This document shows positions 46,871-54,330 of a stretch of DNA of 64,000 nt, piece after piece. Origin of the DNA: Mycolicibacterium neworleansense (GTDB taxonomy: Bacteria; Actinomycetota; Actinomycetes; Mycobacteriales; Mycobacteriaceae); contig NZ_CWKH01000002.1 of the NCBI RefSeq assembly GCF_001245615.1, forward strand, positions 310,001-374,000, given 5' to 3'. How positions within the stretch are numbered: position 1 is the stretch's first letter; every line of letters begins with the position of its first letter. Made by a program: the position numbers and the translations under genes. The notes beneath the pieces were generated by a model. The model had not been told where the DNA came from. It worked only from the letters and a program-made list of their open reading frames with translations, and ran no database searches.

Positions 46871-46888
46871 AGTTACCGACGGGTAACT
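46871..46888 (+). promoter_or_regulatory. Inverted repeat 1 upstream of etfD
   Basis: AGTTAC-N6-GTAACT, 45 nt before the etfD GTG. An identical arm pair with the same 6-nt spacing follows 25 nt downstream. Typical of a TetR-family dimer site; the regulator is unknown, perhaps one that controls fatty-acid oxidation genes. Confidence 0.65.
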
Positions 46889-46895
46889 ATGTCCA

Positions 46896-46913
46896 AGTTA
46901 CCCGCGAGTAACT
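46896..46913 (+). promoter_or_regulatory. Inverted repeat 2 upstream of etfD
   Basis: AGTTAC-N6-GTAACT, second copy, 20 nt before the etfD start and partly covering the ribosome-binding region, so binding could block both transcription and early elongation. Confidence 0.65.
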
Positions 46914-46932
46914 CGCGAATGGAGGCGTTTCT

Positions 46933-49290
46933 GTGGAGAGTCTCGAACACACCCTTGCGGTGTCGCGGCTGATTCTCGGTCTGCTCGCCACGCTCGTCGT
47001 TCTGGCGTTCGCCGCCAAGCGCGTGCTGTGGCTCACGAAGCTGATCAGCTCGGGCCAAAAGGTCGGCGACGAGCGCGGCCGTAAGGACCATCTGGTTCAG
47101 CGCTTCCTGAACCAGAACAAGGAAGTCTTCGCCCAGTCGAAGCTCCTGAAATGGTCGATCCCCGGCATCGCGCACTTCTTCACCATGTGGGGCTTCTTCG
47201 TCCTGGCGACGGTGTACCTCGAGGCCTACGGCGTGCTGTTCGACCCCGAGTTCCACATCCCGCTCGTCGGCCGCTGGGCGATCCTTGGCTTCCTCCAGGA
47301 CTTCTTCGCCGTCGCCGTGCTGGCCGGCATCATCGTCTTCGCGATCATCCGCATCCGCAAGAACCCCGAGCAGCTGGGCCGGGAATCCCGCTTCTACGGC
47401 TCGCACAACGGTGGCGCCTGGACGATTCTGATCATGATCTTCCTGGTCATCGCGACCTACGCGGTGTTCCGTGGTGCCGCGGTCAACGTGCTGGAAGAGG
47501 ACTTCCCGTACCAGTCGGGTGCCTTCTTCTCCGATGGCATGGCCGCGTTGCTGGCTCCGCTGGGTCACACCGCCAACGTGTGGCTGGAGTCCATCGCACT
47601 GCTGGCCCACCTCGGCGTCATGCTGGCCTTCCTGCTGATCGTGCTGCACTCCAAGCACCTGCACATCGGCCTGGCCCCGATCAACGTCACCTTCAAGCGC
47701 CTGCCCGACGGCCTCGGCCCCCTGCTGCCGATGGAATACAAGGGCGACAAGATCGACTTCGAGGATCCCGCCGAGGACGCGGTGTTCGGTAAAGGCCGTA
47801 TCGAGGACTTCACCTGGAAGGGCAACCTCGACATGGCGACCTGCACCGAGTGTGGTCGCTGCCAGTCGCAGTGCCCGGCCTGGAACACCGGCAAGCCGCT
47901 GTCTCCCAAGCTCGTGATCATGAACCTGCGCGACCATCTGTTCGCCAAGGCCCCGTACATCATCGAGGGCAAGCCGATGCCCGAAGAGGGCTCGGTCGAC
48001 TTCGCCAAGCTGGGCGACAGCCTGCACGGCCACGGTGTGCCCGAGGACGGCTTCGCCCGCATCGAAGGTTCGGGCCCCGAGCAGGCGCTGCGCCCGCTGG
48101 TCGGCACGGCTGAGCAGGGGGGCGTCATCGACCCCGACGTGCTCTGGTCCTGCACCAACTGTGGTGCCTGCGTCGAGCAGTGCCCCGTCGACATCGAGCA
48201 CATCGACCACATCGTCGACATGCGCCGCTACCAGGTCATGGTCGAGTCGGAGTTCCCCGGTGAGCTCGGCGTGCTGTTCAAGAACCTGGAGACCAAGGGC
48301 AACCCCTGGGGCCAGAACGCCAAGGACCGCACCAACTGGATCGACGAGGTCGACTTCGACGTCCCGGTCTACGGCGAGGATGTCGAGAGCTTCGACGGCT
48401 TCGAGTACCTGTTCTGGGTCGGTTGCGCCGGCGCCTACGAGGACCGCGCCAAGAAGACCACCAAGGCCGTCGCCGAGCTGCTGGCCGCCTCGGGTGTGAA
48501 GTTCCTGGTCCTGGGCACCGGTGAGACCTGTACCGGCGACTCGGCTCGCCGCTCCGGCAACGAGTTCCTGTTCCAGCAGCTGGCCGCGCAGAACGTCGAG
48601 ACCATCAACGAGCTGTTCGAGGGTGTCGAGACGGTCGACCGCAAGATCATCGTGACCTGCCCGCACTGCTTCAACACGATCGGCCGCGAGTACCCGCAGC
48701 TGGGTGCCAACTACACCGTGGTGCACCACACGCAGCTGCTGAACCGCCTGGTCCGGGACAAGAAGCTGGTGCCGGTCAAGTCCACCGGTGGCCCCGAGGT
48801 CACCTACCACGACCCGTGCTTCCTGGGCCGTCACAACAAGGTCTACGAGGCTCCGCGTGAGCTTGTCGAGGCCTCCGGCGTGACGCTGAAGGAAATGCCC
48901 CGCCACGCCGACCGCGGCCTGTGCTGTGGTGCCGGTGGCGCGCGGATGTGGATGGAAGAGCACATCGGCAAGCGCGTCAACGTGGAGCGCACCGAAGAGG
49001 CGATGGACACCGCCTCGACCATCGCGACCGGCTGCCCGTTCTGCCGCGTGATGATCACCGACGGTGTCGACGACGTGGCCGCTGCCCGCAACGTCGAGAA
49101 GGCCGAAGTACTCGACGTGGCTCAGCTGCTGCTGAACTCACTGGACAAGAGCGGCATCACGCTGCCTGAGAAGGGCACGGCGGCAAAGGAATCCGAGAAG
49201 CGGGCCGAGGCACGCGCCGAAGCCGAGGCCAAGGCGGCAGCCGCGGCACCGGCACCGCAGAGGCTCCGGCTGCCCCTGCGGCCCCGGTGA
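46933..49290 (+). CDS. etfD: EtfD-like membrane iron-sulfur oxidoreductase
   Basis: 785 aa as read. About six N-terminal membrane segments (nitrate-reductase gamma-like), then two ferredoxin clusters (CTECGRCQSQCP and CTNCGACVEQCP) and two CCG domains (VGCAGAYED, CPHCFNTIG, HDPCFLGRHN, LCCGAGGARMW, GCPFCRVM), as in HdrD/GlpC. It is the counterpart of Rv0338c, shown to be EtfD, which takes electrons from ETF during acyl-CoA beta-oxidation and feeds the respiratory chain. GTG start with GGAGG. The frame closes with an odd Arg-rich end (RLRLPLRPR) where homologues carry an Ala/Pro-rich tail; that tail lies in the next frame (49287-49649), implying a one-base deletion near 49250-49262. Confidence 0.92.
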   Translation: MESLEHTLAVSRLILGLLATLVVLAFAAKRVLWLTKLISSGQKVGDERGRKDHLVQRFLNQNKEVFAQSKLLKWSIPGIAHFFTMWGFFVLATVYLEAYGVLFDPEFHIPLVGRWAILGFLQDFFAVAVLAGIIVFAIIRIRKNPEQLGRESRFYGSHNGGAWTILIMIFLVIATYAVFRGAAVNVLEEDFPYQSGAFFSDGMAALLAPLGHTANVWLESIALLAHLGVMLAFLLIVLHSKHLHIGLAPINVTFKRLPDGLGPLLPMEYKGDKIDFEDPAEDAVFGKGRIEDFTWKGNLDMATCTECGRCQSQCPAWNTGKPLSPKLVIMNLRDHLFAKAPYIIEGKPMPEEGSVDFAKLGDSLHGHGVPEDGFARIEGSGPEQALRPLVGTAEQGGVIDPDVLWSCTNCGACVEQCPVDIEHIDHIVDMRRYQVMVESEFPGELGVLFKNLETKGNPWGQNAKDRTNWIDEVDFDVPVYGEDVESFDGFEYLFWVGCAGAYEDRAKKTTKAVAELLAASGVKFLVLGTGETCTGDSARRSGNEFLFQQLAAQNVETINELFEGVETVDRKIIVTCPHCFNTIGREYPQLGANYTVVHHTQLLNRLVRDKKLVPVKSTGGPEVTYHDPCFLGRHNKVYEAPRELVEASGVTLKEMPRHADRGLCCGAGGARMWMEEHIGKRVNVERTEEAMDTASTIATGCPFCRVMITDGVDDVAAARNVEKAEVLDVAQLLLNSLDKSGITLPEKGTAAKESEKRAEARAEAEAKAAAAAPAPQRLRLPLRPR

Positions 49291-49649
49291 AGGGTCTGGG
49301 CATGGCGGCCGGCGCGAAGCGTCCGGGTGCCAAGAAGGCTGCGGCTCCTGCCGCGTCGGCTGCACCTGCCGCTCCCGCGGCTCCGGCTGAAACTGCCGCT
49401 CCGGCGGCGGCCGAGCCGGCCAAGCCGGAACCCCCGGTGGTGGGCCTGGGTATCGCTGCGGGCGCGCGTCGCCCCGGTGCCAAGAAGTCCGCCCCGGCGG
49501 CTCCCGCGGCTCCGGCACCTGTTGCCGAGTCGGCGCCGGAGCCGGCGGCTGAAGAACCTGCCGCAGCGCCCGCCGAGGAAGCCAAGCCGGAACCGCCGGT
49601 CGTGGGTCTTGGCATCAAGCCGGGCGCCAAGCGTCCCGGTAAGCGCTGA
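49287..49649 (+). CDS. Displaced Ala/Pro-rich C-terminal tail of EtfD
   Basis: 120 aa, GTG overlapping the etfD stop by 4 nt. Three copies of a VGLGI-A-GA-RPGAKK-type motif (KGLGMAAGAKRPGAKK, VGLGIAAGARRPGAKK, VGLGIKPGAKRPGKR) are joined by Ala/Pro/Glu linkers. Upstream in the same frame the reading EAPAAPAAPVKGLGM continues naturally, so this is almost certainly the etfD tail shifted by one base rather than an independent gene. The repeats resemble basic Ala/Pro-rich tails seen on other mycobacterial membrane proteins; role unknown. Confidence 0.7.
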   Translation: MKGLGMAAGAKRPGAKKAAAPAASAAPAAPAAPAETAAPAAAEPAKPEPPVVGLGIAAGARRPGAKKSAPAAPAAPAPVAESAPEPAAEEPAAAPAEEAKPEPPVVGLGIKPGAKRPGKR

Positions 49650-49664
49650 GCACGTCCCTAACGC

Positions 49665-49702
49665 ACCGAACGGCCATCTCCGCAAGGGGGTGGCCGTTCG
49701 GT
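49665..49702. terminator. Terminator-like hairpin, bidirectional
   Basis: Perfect 12-bp inverted repeat ACCGAACGGCCA/TGGCCGTTCGGT with a 14-nt loop, lying between the convergent etfD tail and the small gene at 49718. No U-tract; it fits a mycobacterial stem terminator for either strand. Confidence 0.85.
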
Positions 49703-49717
49703 GTATCCGGGGGTGTG

Positions 49718-49966
49718 TCAGCCGCCACTGCCGCCGAAGGGCTTGGCTTTTACCGCGGGCGCCGCGACGACCGGGGCGATGGTGCCGGTGTAGGTGACGG
49801 TCGTGGTTTCACCGAGGGTCATCGGCCCGCCGGAGATGACGGTAGCCGCCCCTTGCTGCGGATCCCCGCCGAGCGTCGCAGCCAGAACACCCATCGCGAT
49901 GACGGCGCTTCCGCCCAGGGCCGCGGCCAGGGTGTTGACTCGGAGGATGCTGGTGATTCGTACCAT
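49718..49966 (-). CDS. Small exported or membrane protein
   Basis: 82 aa. One hydrophobic segment near the N-terminus (LAAALGGSAVIAMGVLAATLGG) is followed by a short Thr/Gly/Pro-rich segment (VISGGPMTLGETTTVTYTG) and a Pro/Ala tail ending FGGSGG. This pattern occurs in a family of short mycobacterial proteins of unknown function. ATG 49966 is chosen; a TTG four codons upstream is possible. No clear ribosome site is seen. Confidence 0.65.
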   Translation of the reverse strand: MVRITSILRVNTLAAALGGSAVIAMGVLAATLGGDPQQGAATVISGGPMTLGETTTVTYTGTIAPVVAAPAVKAKPFGGSGG

Positions 49967-50220
49967 GTGGATTGCCAATCGTGTTGAGCTGTTGCCGATT
50001 CAAATACCCTTTGACCTGGGAAAATCGTCGGCCATTTGTGTTCCAGCCATGGTTGCGCAGCTTTTTGGCCAGCGCGCGGCCACCCAAGCGAATACACAGG
50101 GGGCTGACACGCGAATCCCAGAAATGAGGACGGACTCCATGCGTTGGCAAATCGGCCGGGTGTGGCGGTGGCCACTCACAAGTTCGGCAAATTCCAAAAT
50201 CAGTGGACGGTGATGAGACC

Positions 50221-51492
50221 ATGGAGCTCGTGACTACCCATCAGTTGCCGTGGCATACCGGTCAGCACCCGAAGCCGCGTACGTTTACCCAGTCCACGAA
50301 GCTGCAGGACGTCCTGTACGAAATCCGCGGACCGGTACACGAGCATGCCTCACGGCTGGAAGCTGAAGGTCACCGCATCCTCAAGCTGAACATCGGCAAC
50401 CCCGCGCCGTTCGGCTTCGAAGCACCTGACGTGATCATGCGCGACATGATCCAGGCCCTGCCGTACGCGCAGGGCTACTCCGACTCCAAGGGCATCGCCA
50501 GCGCGCGCCGCGCGGTGTTCACCCGGTACGAGCTGGTCGAGGGCTTCCCCCGGTTCGACATCGAAGACGTATACCTGGGCAACGGGGTCTCCGAGCTCAT
50601 CACGATGACCCTGCAGGCGCTGTTGGACAACGGCGACCAGGTGCTCATCCCGGCGCCCGATTATCCGCTGTGGACAGCCTCGACCGCGCTGGCCGGCGGC
50701 ACCCCGGTGCACTACATGTGCGACGAGACCCAGGGCTGGAATCCCGATGTCGCCGACATCGAATCCAAGATCACCGAGCGCACCAAGGCGCTCGTCGTGA
50801 TCAACCCGAACAATCCCACCGGCGCGGTGTACAGCCGCGAAACCCTGGAGCAGATGGTCGAGTTGGCCCGCAAGCATCAACTCTTGCTGTTGGCCGACGA
50901 GATCTACGACAAGATCCTGTACGACGACGCCAAGCACATCTCGCTGGCGACCCTGGCTCCCGACCTGTTGACGCTGACGTTCAACGGGTTGTCCAAGGCC
51001 TATCGGGTGGCGGGCTACCGCTCGGGCTGGCTGGTAATCACCGGCCCCAAGGAGCACGCGAGCAGCTTCATCGAAGGCATCAGCCTGCTGTCGAACATGC
51101 GGTTGTGCCCGAATGTTCCTGCCCAGCACGCGATTCAGGTGGCCCTGGGTGGCCATCAGAGCATCGACGATCTGGTTCTGCCCGGCGGCCGGCTGCTCGA
51201 GCAGCGTGACACCGCGTGGACCAAGCTCAACGAGATCCCCGGAGTGTCCTGTGTGAAACCCGCGGGTGCGCTGTACGCGTTTCCGCGGCTGGATCCGGAG
51301 GTGCACGATATCCACGACGACGAGCAGCTGGTGCTCGATCTGTTGCTGCAGGAGAAGATCCTGCTGACGCAGGGCACGGGATTCAACTGGCCCACACCGG
51401 ATCACCTGCGGATCGTCACCCTGCCGTGGGCGCGCGACCTGGCCCAGGCCATCGAGCGGCTGGGTAACTTCCTGGCCGGCTACCGCCAGTAG
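50221..51492 (+). CDS. aspC: Alanine/aspartate aminotransferase (AlaA/AspC-like)
   Basis: Fold-type I PLP aminotransferase of about 423 aa, the counterpart of Rv0337c. Seen: LNIGNPAPFGFEAP, YSDSKGIASARRAV, VINPNNPTGAVYS, DEIYDKILYD and the PLP lysine in FNGLSKAYRVAGYRSGW. The pattern fits the AlaA-type glutamate-pyruvate transaminases as well as AspC, so the amino donor/acceptor is not settled by sequence. The start is uncertain among GTG 50203, ATG 50221 and GTG 50230. The 240-nt gap upstream shows no other gene. Confidence 0.9.
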   Translation: MELVTTHQLPWHTGQHPKPRTFTQSTKLQDVLYEIRGPVHEHASRLEAEGHRILKLNIGNPAPFGFEAPDVIMRDMIQALPYAQGYSDSKGIASARRAVFTRYELVEGFPRFDIEDVYLGNGVSELITMTLQALLDNGDQVLIPAPDYPLWTASTALAGGTPVHYMCDETQGWNPDVADIESKITERTKALVVINPNNPTGAVYSRETLEQMVELARKHQLLLLADEIYDKILYDDAKHISLATLAPDLLTLTFNGLSKAYRVAGYRSGWLVITGPKEHASSFIEGISLLSNMRLCPNVPAQHAIQVALGGHQSIDDLVLPGGRLLEQRDTAWTKLNEIPGVSCVKPAGALYAFPRLDPEVHDIHDDEQLVLDLLLQEKILLTQGTGFNWPTPDHLRIVTLPWARDLAQAIERLGNFLAGYRQ

Positions 51493-51532
51493 GCGTCAGG
51501 AACCGGCCAGCCACCCCCTCTACTCTGTCGGG

Positions 51533-52771
51533 GTGGCGCACACGCATTCCCACTCCCATTCGCTGGCCGGCCCGTCTCCGCTGGGCCCGCTGGCCGCCCG
51601 CATCGTCGTCGGCCTGCTGGTCGCCATCGGGTTCGCGGTCCTCGTCGGCGCCGTCGTGCTGTGGCCCAGCCATCAGAAGGTCGACATTCCGCTGCCCTTC
51701 CAGAACGCCGCGGGCGGCGCCGTCACCACCGAGGCCGGGCACGTCACATCCAGCACCCTGGCCGACTGTGGCAGCCCATCGGCGGGCGGCGTGCTCACCG
51801 CCAGACCCCAGCCTGCCGTCCCGGGCGGCGGCACATGTGTGCAGAACCTGGTGGCCATCGATTCGGGCCCGAACAAGGGCGCCAACACGCTGCTGGAGTT
51901 CACCACCGGGCCCGGGCAACCGAATCTCGTTGCCGGAGACAACATCCGGATCAGTCGGCAGGTCGATCAGGCCGGCACAACGAGCTACGCGTTCTTCGAC
52001 TACGAGCGCACCTGGCCGTTGATCGCATTGGCCGCGGCGTTCACCGTGGTGATCGTGGCGGTGGCACGCTGGCGCGGCTTGCGGGCGATCATCGGCATCG
52101 TGGTGGCGTTCGCGGTGTTGATGATCTTCCTGTTGCCCGCGCTGCGCGACGGCGCCCCGGCGGTCCCGGTGTCACTGGTGGCCTCGGCGGCGATCCTCTA
52201 CGCGGTGATCTATCTGGCCCACGGCGTCAGCCTGCGCACCAGCGCGGCTCTGCTGGGTACCCTGACCTCATTGCTGCTGGCGGCCATATTGTCCTGGGCA
52301 GCAATCGAGTTGGCCCATTTGACCGGGTTGTCCGAGGATCAGAACAACGAAGTTGCGGCGTACATGGGCAACGTGTCGATCACCGGTCTGCTGCTGGCCG
52401 GGTTCATCATCGGCTCACTCGGTGTGCTCAACGATGTGACCATCACGCAGGCCTCGGCGGTGTTCGAGCTGGCCGAGCACGGCGGCACCAGGCGCTCGAT
52501 CTTCGCCGGCGCCATGCGGGTGGGCAGCGACCATATCGCCAGCACGGTCTACACCCTGGTGCTGGCCTATGCCGGCTCCGCGCTGCCGCTGCTGCTGTTG
52601 TTCAGCGTGGCCAACCGCTCCTTGCCCGACGTGTTGACCGGTGAGAGCGTGGCGATCGAGATCGCGCGGTCCGCCGTCGGTGGTATCGCCTTGGCGCTGT
52701 CGGTTCCGTTGACGACCGGGATCGCCGCGGTGCTCGCGACACCGCAGACCAGGCAGACCAGCAGACACTGA
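51533..52771 (+). CDS. YibE/F family membrane protein
   Basis: Multipass membrane protein of 412 aa. A His-rich N-terminus (AHTHSHSHS) may bind metal. One transmembrane segment, an extracytoplasmic domain of about 110 residues, and then about seven membrane segments follow, with VSITGLLLAGFIIGSLGVLNDVTITQ, the core signature of YibE/F. The transported substrate is unknown. GTG start. It precedes the molybdenum oxidoreductase genes by 42 nt, perhaps sharing transcription. Confidence 0.85.
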   Translation: MAHTHSHSHSLAGPSPLGPLAARIVVGLLVAIGFAVLVGAVVLWPSHQKVDIPLPFQNAAGGAVTTEAGHVTSSTLADCGSPSAGGVLTARPQPAVPGGGTCVQNLVAIDSGPNKGANTLLEFTTGPGQPNLVAGDNIRISRQVDQAGTTSYAFFDYERTWPLIALAAAFTVVIVAVARWRGLRAIIGIVVAFAVLMIFLLPALRDGAPAVPVSLVASAAILYAVIYLAHGVSLRTSAALLGTLTSLLLAAILSWAAIELAHLTGLSEDQNNEVAAYMGNVSITGLLLAGFIIGSLGVLNDVTITQASAVFELAEHGGTRRSIFAGAMRVGSDHIASTVYTLVLAYAGSALPLLLLFSVANRSLPDVLTGESVAIEIARSAVGGIALALSVPLTTGIAAVLATPQTRQTSRH

Positions 52772-52813
52772 GCCGCCACGTTTGGCGAGCATCAGCCAGG
52801 GTATTCGCCGACG

Positions 52814-53338
52814 GTGAGCCAACCCGATCGTCATCACAGCGAGTTGACCCTCGAGGTCGACGGAACCCGTCGCCATGTGACAGTCGACAATCGCATGACA
52901 CTGCTGGATGCGCTGCGCGAACGGCTCGGGGTCACGGCACCCAAGAAGGGCTGCGATCACGGTCAGTGCGGCTCATGCACCGTGCTGCTCGACGGTCGTC
53001 GCGTCACCACGTGCCTGACGTTCGCGGTAGCCGCCGACGGAGCGCAGATCACCACGGCCTCCGGACTTGAGCAGAACGGCCGCCTTCACCCAGTAGCCCA
53101 GTCGTTCTGCGATGAGGACGGCTTCCAATGCGGATACTGCACGCCGGGCCAGATCTGTTCTGCGGTCGGCATGTTGGACGAGGCCAAGGCCGGCGCACCG
53201 AGCTTCGTCACCGAGGATCTCGAACTCACACCGGTGCTGACCGACGATGAGATCCGGGAACGAATGAGCGGCAACCTGTGTCGCTGCGCGGCTTATCCGA
53301 ATATCGTCGCCGCGATCGGGCGGGCGGCTAGCCAATGA
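52814..53338 (+). CDS. paoA: Aldehyde oxidoreductase [2Fe-2S] subunit (PaoA-like)
   Basis: Iron-sulfur subunit of 174 aa of a xanthine-oxidase-family enzyme. Plant-type [2Fe-2S] CDHGQCGSCTVLLDG and the second cluster FQCGYCTPGQICS with NLCRCAAY are complete. No Tat signal peptide is seen, unlike E. coli PaoA, so the enzyme is probably cytosolic. Its stop overlaps the next start (ATGA). Confidence 0.88.
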   Translation: MSQPDRHHSELTLEVDGTRRHVTVDNRMTLLDALRERLGVTAPKKGCDHGQCGSCTVLLDGRRVTTCLTFAVAADGAQITTASGLEQNGRLHPVAQSFCDEDGFQCGYCTPGQICSAVGMLDEAKAGAPSFVTEDLELTPVLTDDEIRERMSGNLCRCAAYPNIVAAIGRAASQ

Positions 53339-54330
53339 AACCGTTCGGCTATCACCGCGCGACCAGCCCCGCCGATGCGGTGGAGATGCTCACGAAGAAC
53401 CAGCATGCCGCGTATCTCGCCGGCGGCACCAACCTCGTCGACCACATGAAACTCGGTGTCGCCGAGCCGGATCTGCTCGTCGATGTCAGCCATCTCGACC
53501 TGTCGGAAACCGTGCTCACCGGCGACGGCGGCGTGCGCATCGGCGCAAATGTCCGTAACAGTGATCTCGCCGCGGACCCGGTGATCCGCTCGCACTATCC
53601 GATGTTGGCCCGGGCCTTGCTGTCCGGGGCGTCGGGGCAGCTGCGCAATGCGGCCACCACGGCCGGAAATCTCCTGCAGCGGACCAGATGTGTGTATTTC
53701 CAAGACGTCACTACGCCGTGCAACAAGCGCGTTCCCGGCAGCGGGTGCTCAGCGCTGGGCGGTTATGTCCGCTACCACGCGATCCTCGGCGCGTCCCCGC
53801 ACTGTGTAGCCGTGCACCCGTCGGACATGGCGGTGGCGATGTGTGCTCTGGACGCGCTGGTGGTGGTGCAGACGCGTGACGGCGAGCGCCGCATACCGGT
53901 CGAGGATTTCCATCGACTCCCGGGCGACCAACCCGAGCGGGACACAGCACTGGAGCACGGCGATTTGATCACCGCGGTCGAACTGCCGGCTCCGCCCGCC
54001 GGGGCGGTTTCGGACTACCGCAAGGTGCGTGACCGGGCGTCCTACGCATTCGCCCTGGTGTCCGTCGCCGCCGAGCTGACCTTCACGTCGACGTTCCAGA
54101 TCGGTTCGGCGCGCATCGCGCTGGGCGGTGTGGCGCACAAACCCTGGCGAGCACGCAGAGCCGAGCGTCTGTTGGTTGGCGACCAGCCTTCCGATGAGAC
54201 GTTCGCCGCCGCGGCCGACGCCGAACTCAAGCAGGCCGAACCGCTGCCGGGCAATGAGTTCAAGGTGGAGCTGGCCCGCCGCACCCTGATCGCGCAGCTG
54301 CGCATGCTCACGGAGCGGAGGCGGCCATGA
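53335..54330 (+). CDS. paoB: Aldehyde oxidoreductase FAD-binding subunit (PaoB-like)
   Basis: FAD subunit of 331 aa. FAD-binding AYLAGGTNLVDHMK and GASGQLRNAATTAGNLLQRTRC are seen. The cysteines in TPCNKRVPGSGCSALGG plus nearby Cys residues match the extra [4Fe-4S] site of PaoB/YagS. It passes electrons from the PaoA clusters to the terminal acceptor. ATGA overlaps with both neighbours show tight translational coupling. Confidence 0.88.
   Translation: MKPFGYHRATSPADAVEMLTKNQHAAYLAGGTNLVDHMKLGVAEPDLLVDVSHLDLSETVLTGDGGVRIGANVRNSDLAADPVIRSHYPMLARALLSGASGQLRNAATTAGNLLQRTRCVYFQDVTTPCNKRVPGSGCSALGGYVRYHAILGASPHCVAVHPSDMAVAMCALDALVVVQTRDGERRIPVEDFHRLPGDQPERDTALEHGDLITAVELPAPPAGAVSDYRKVRDRASYAFALVSVAAELTFTSTFQIGSARIALGGVAHKPWRARRAERLLVGDQPSDETFAAAADAELKQAEPLPGNEFKVELARRTLIAQLRMLTERRRP

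Noticed and set aside
46873..48963. 696-aa open frame opposite etfD
   Set aside because: Composition rich in Val/Asp/His/Gln, typical of the antisense of a GC-rich gene; etfD has unmistakable Fe-S motifs.
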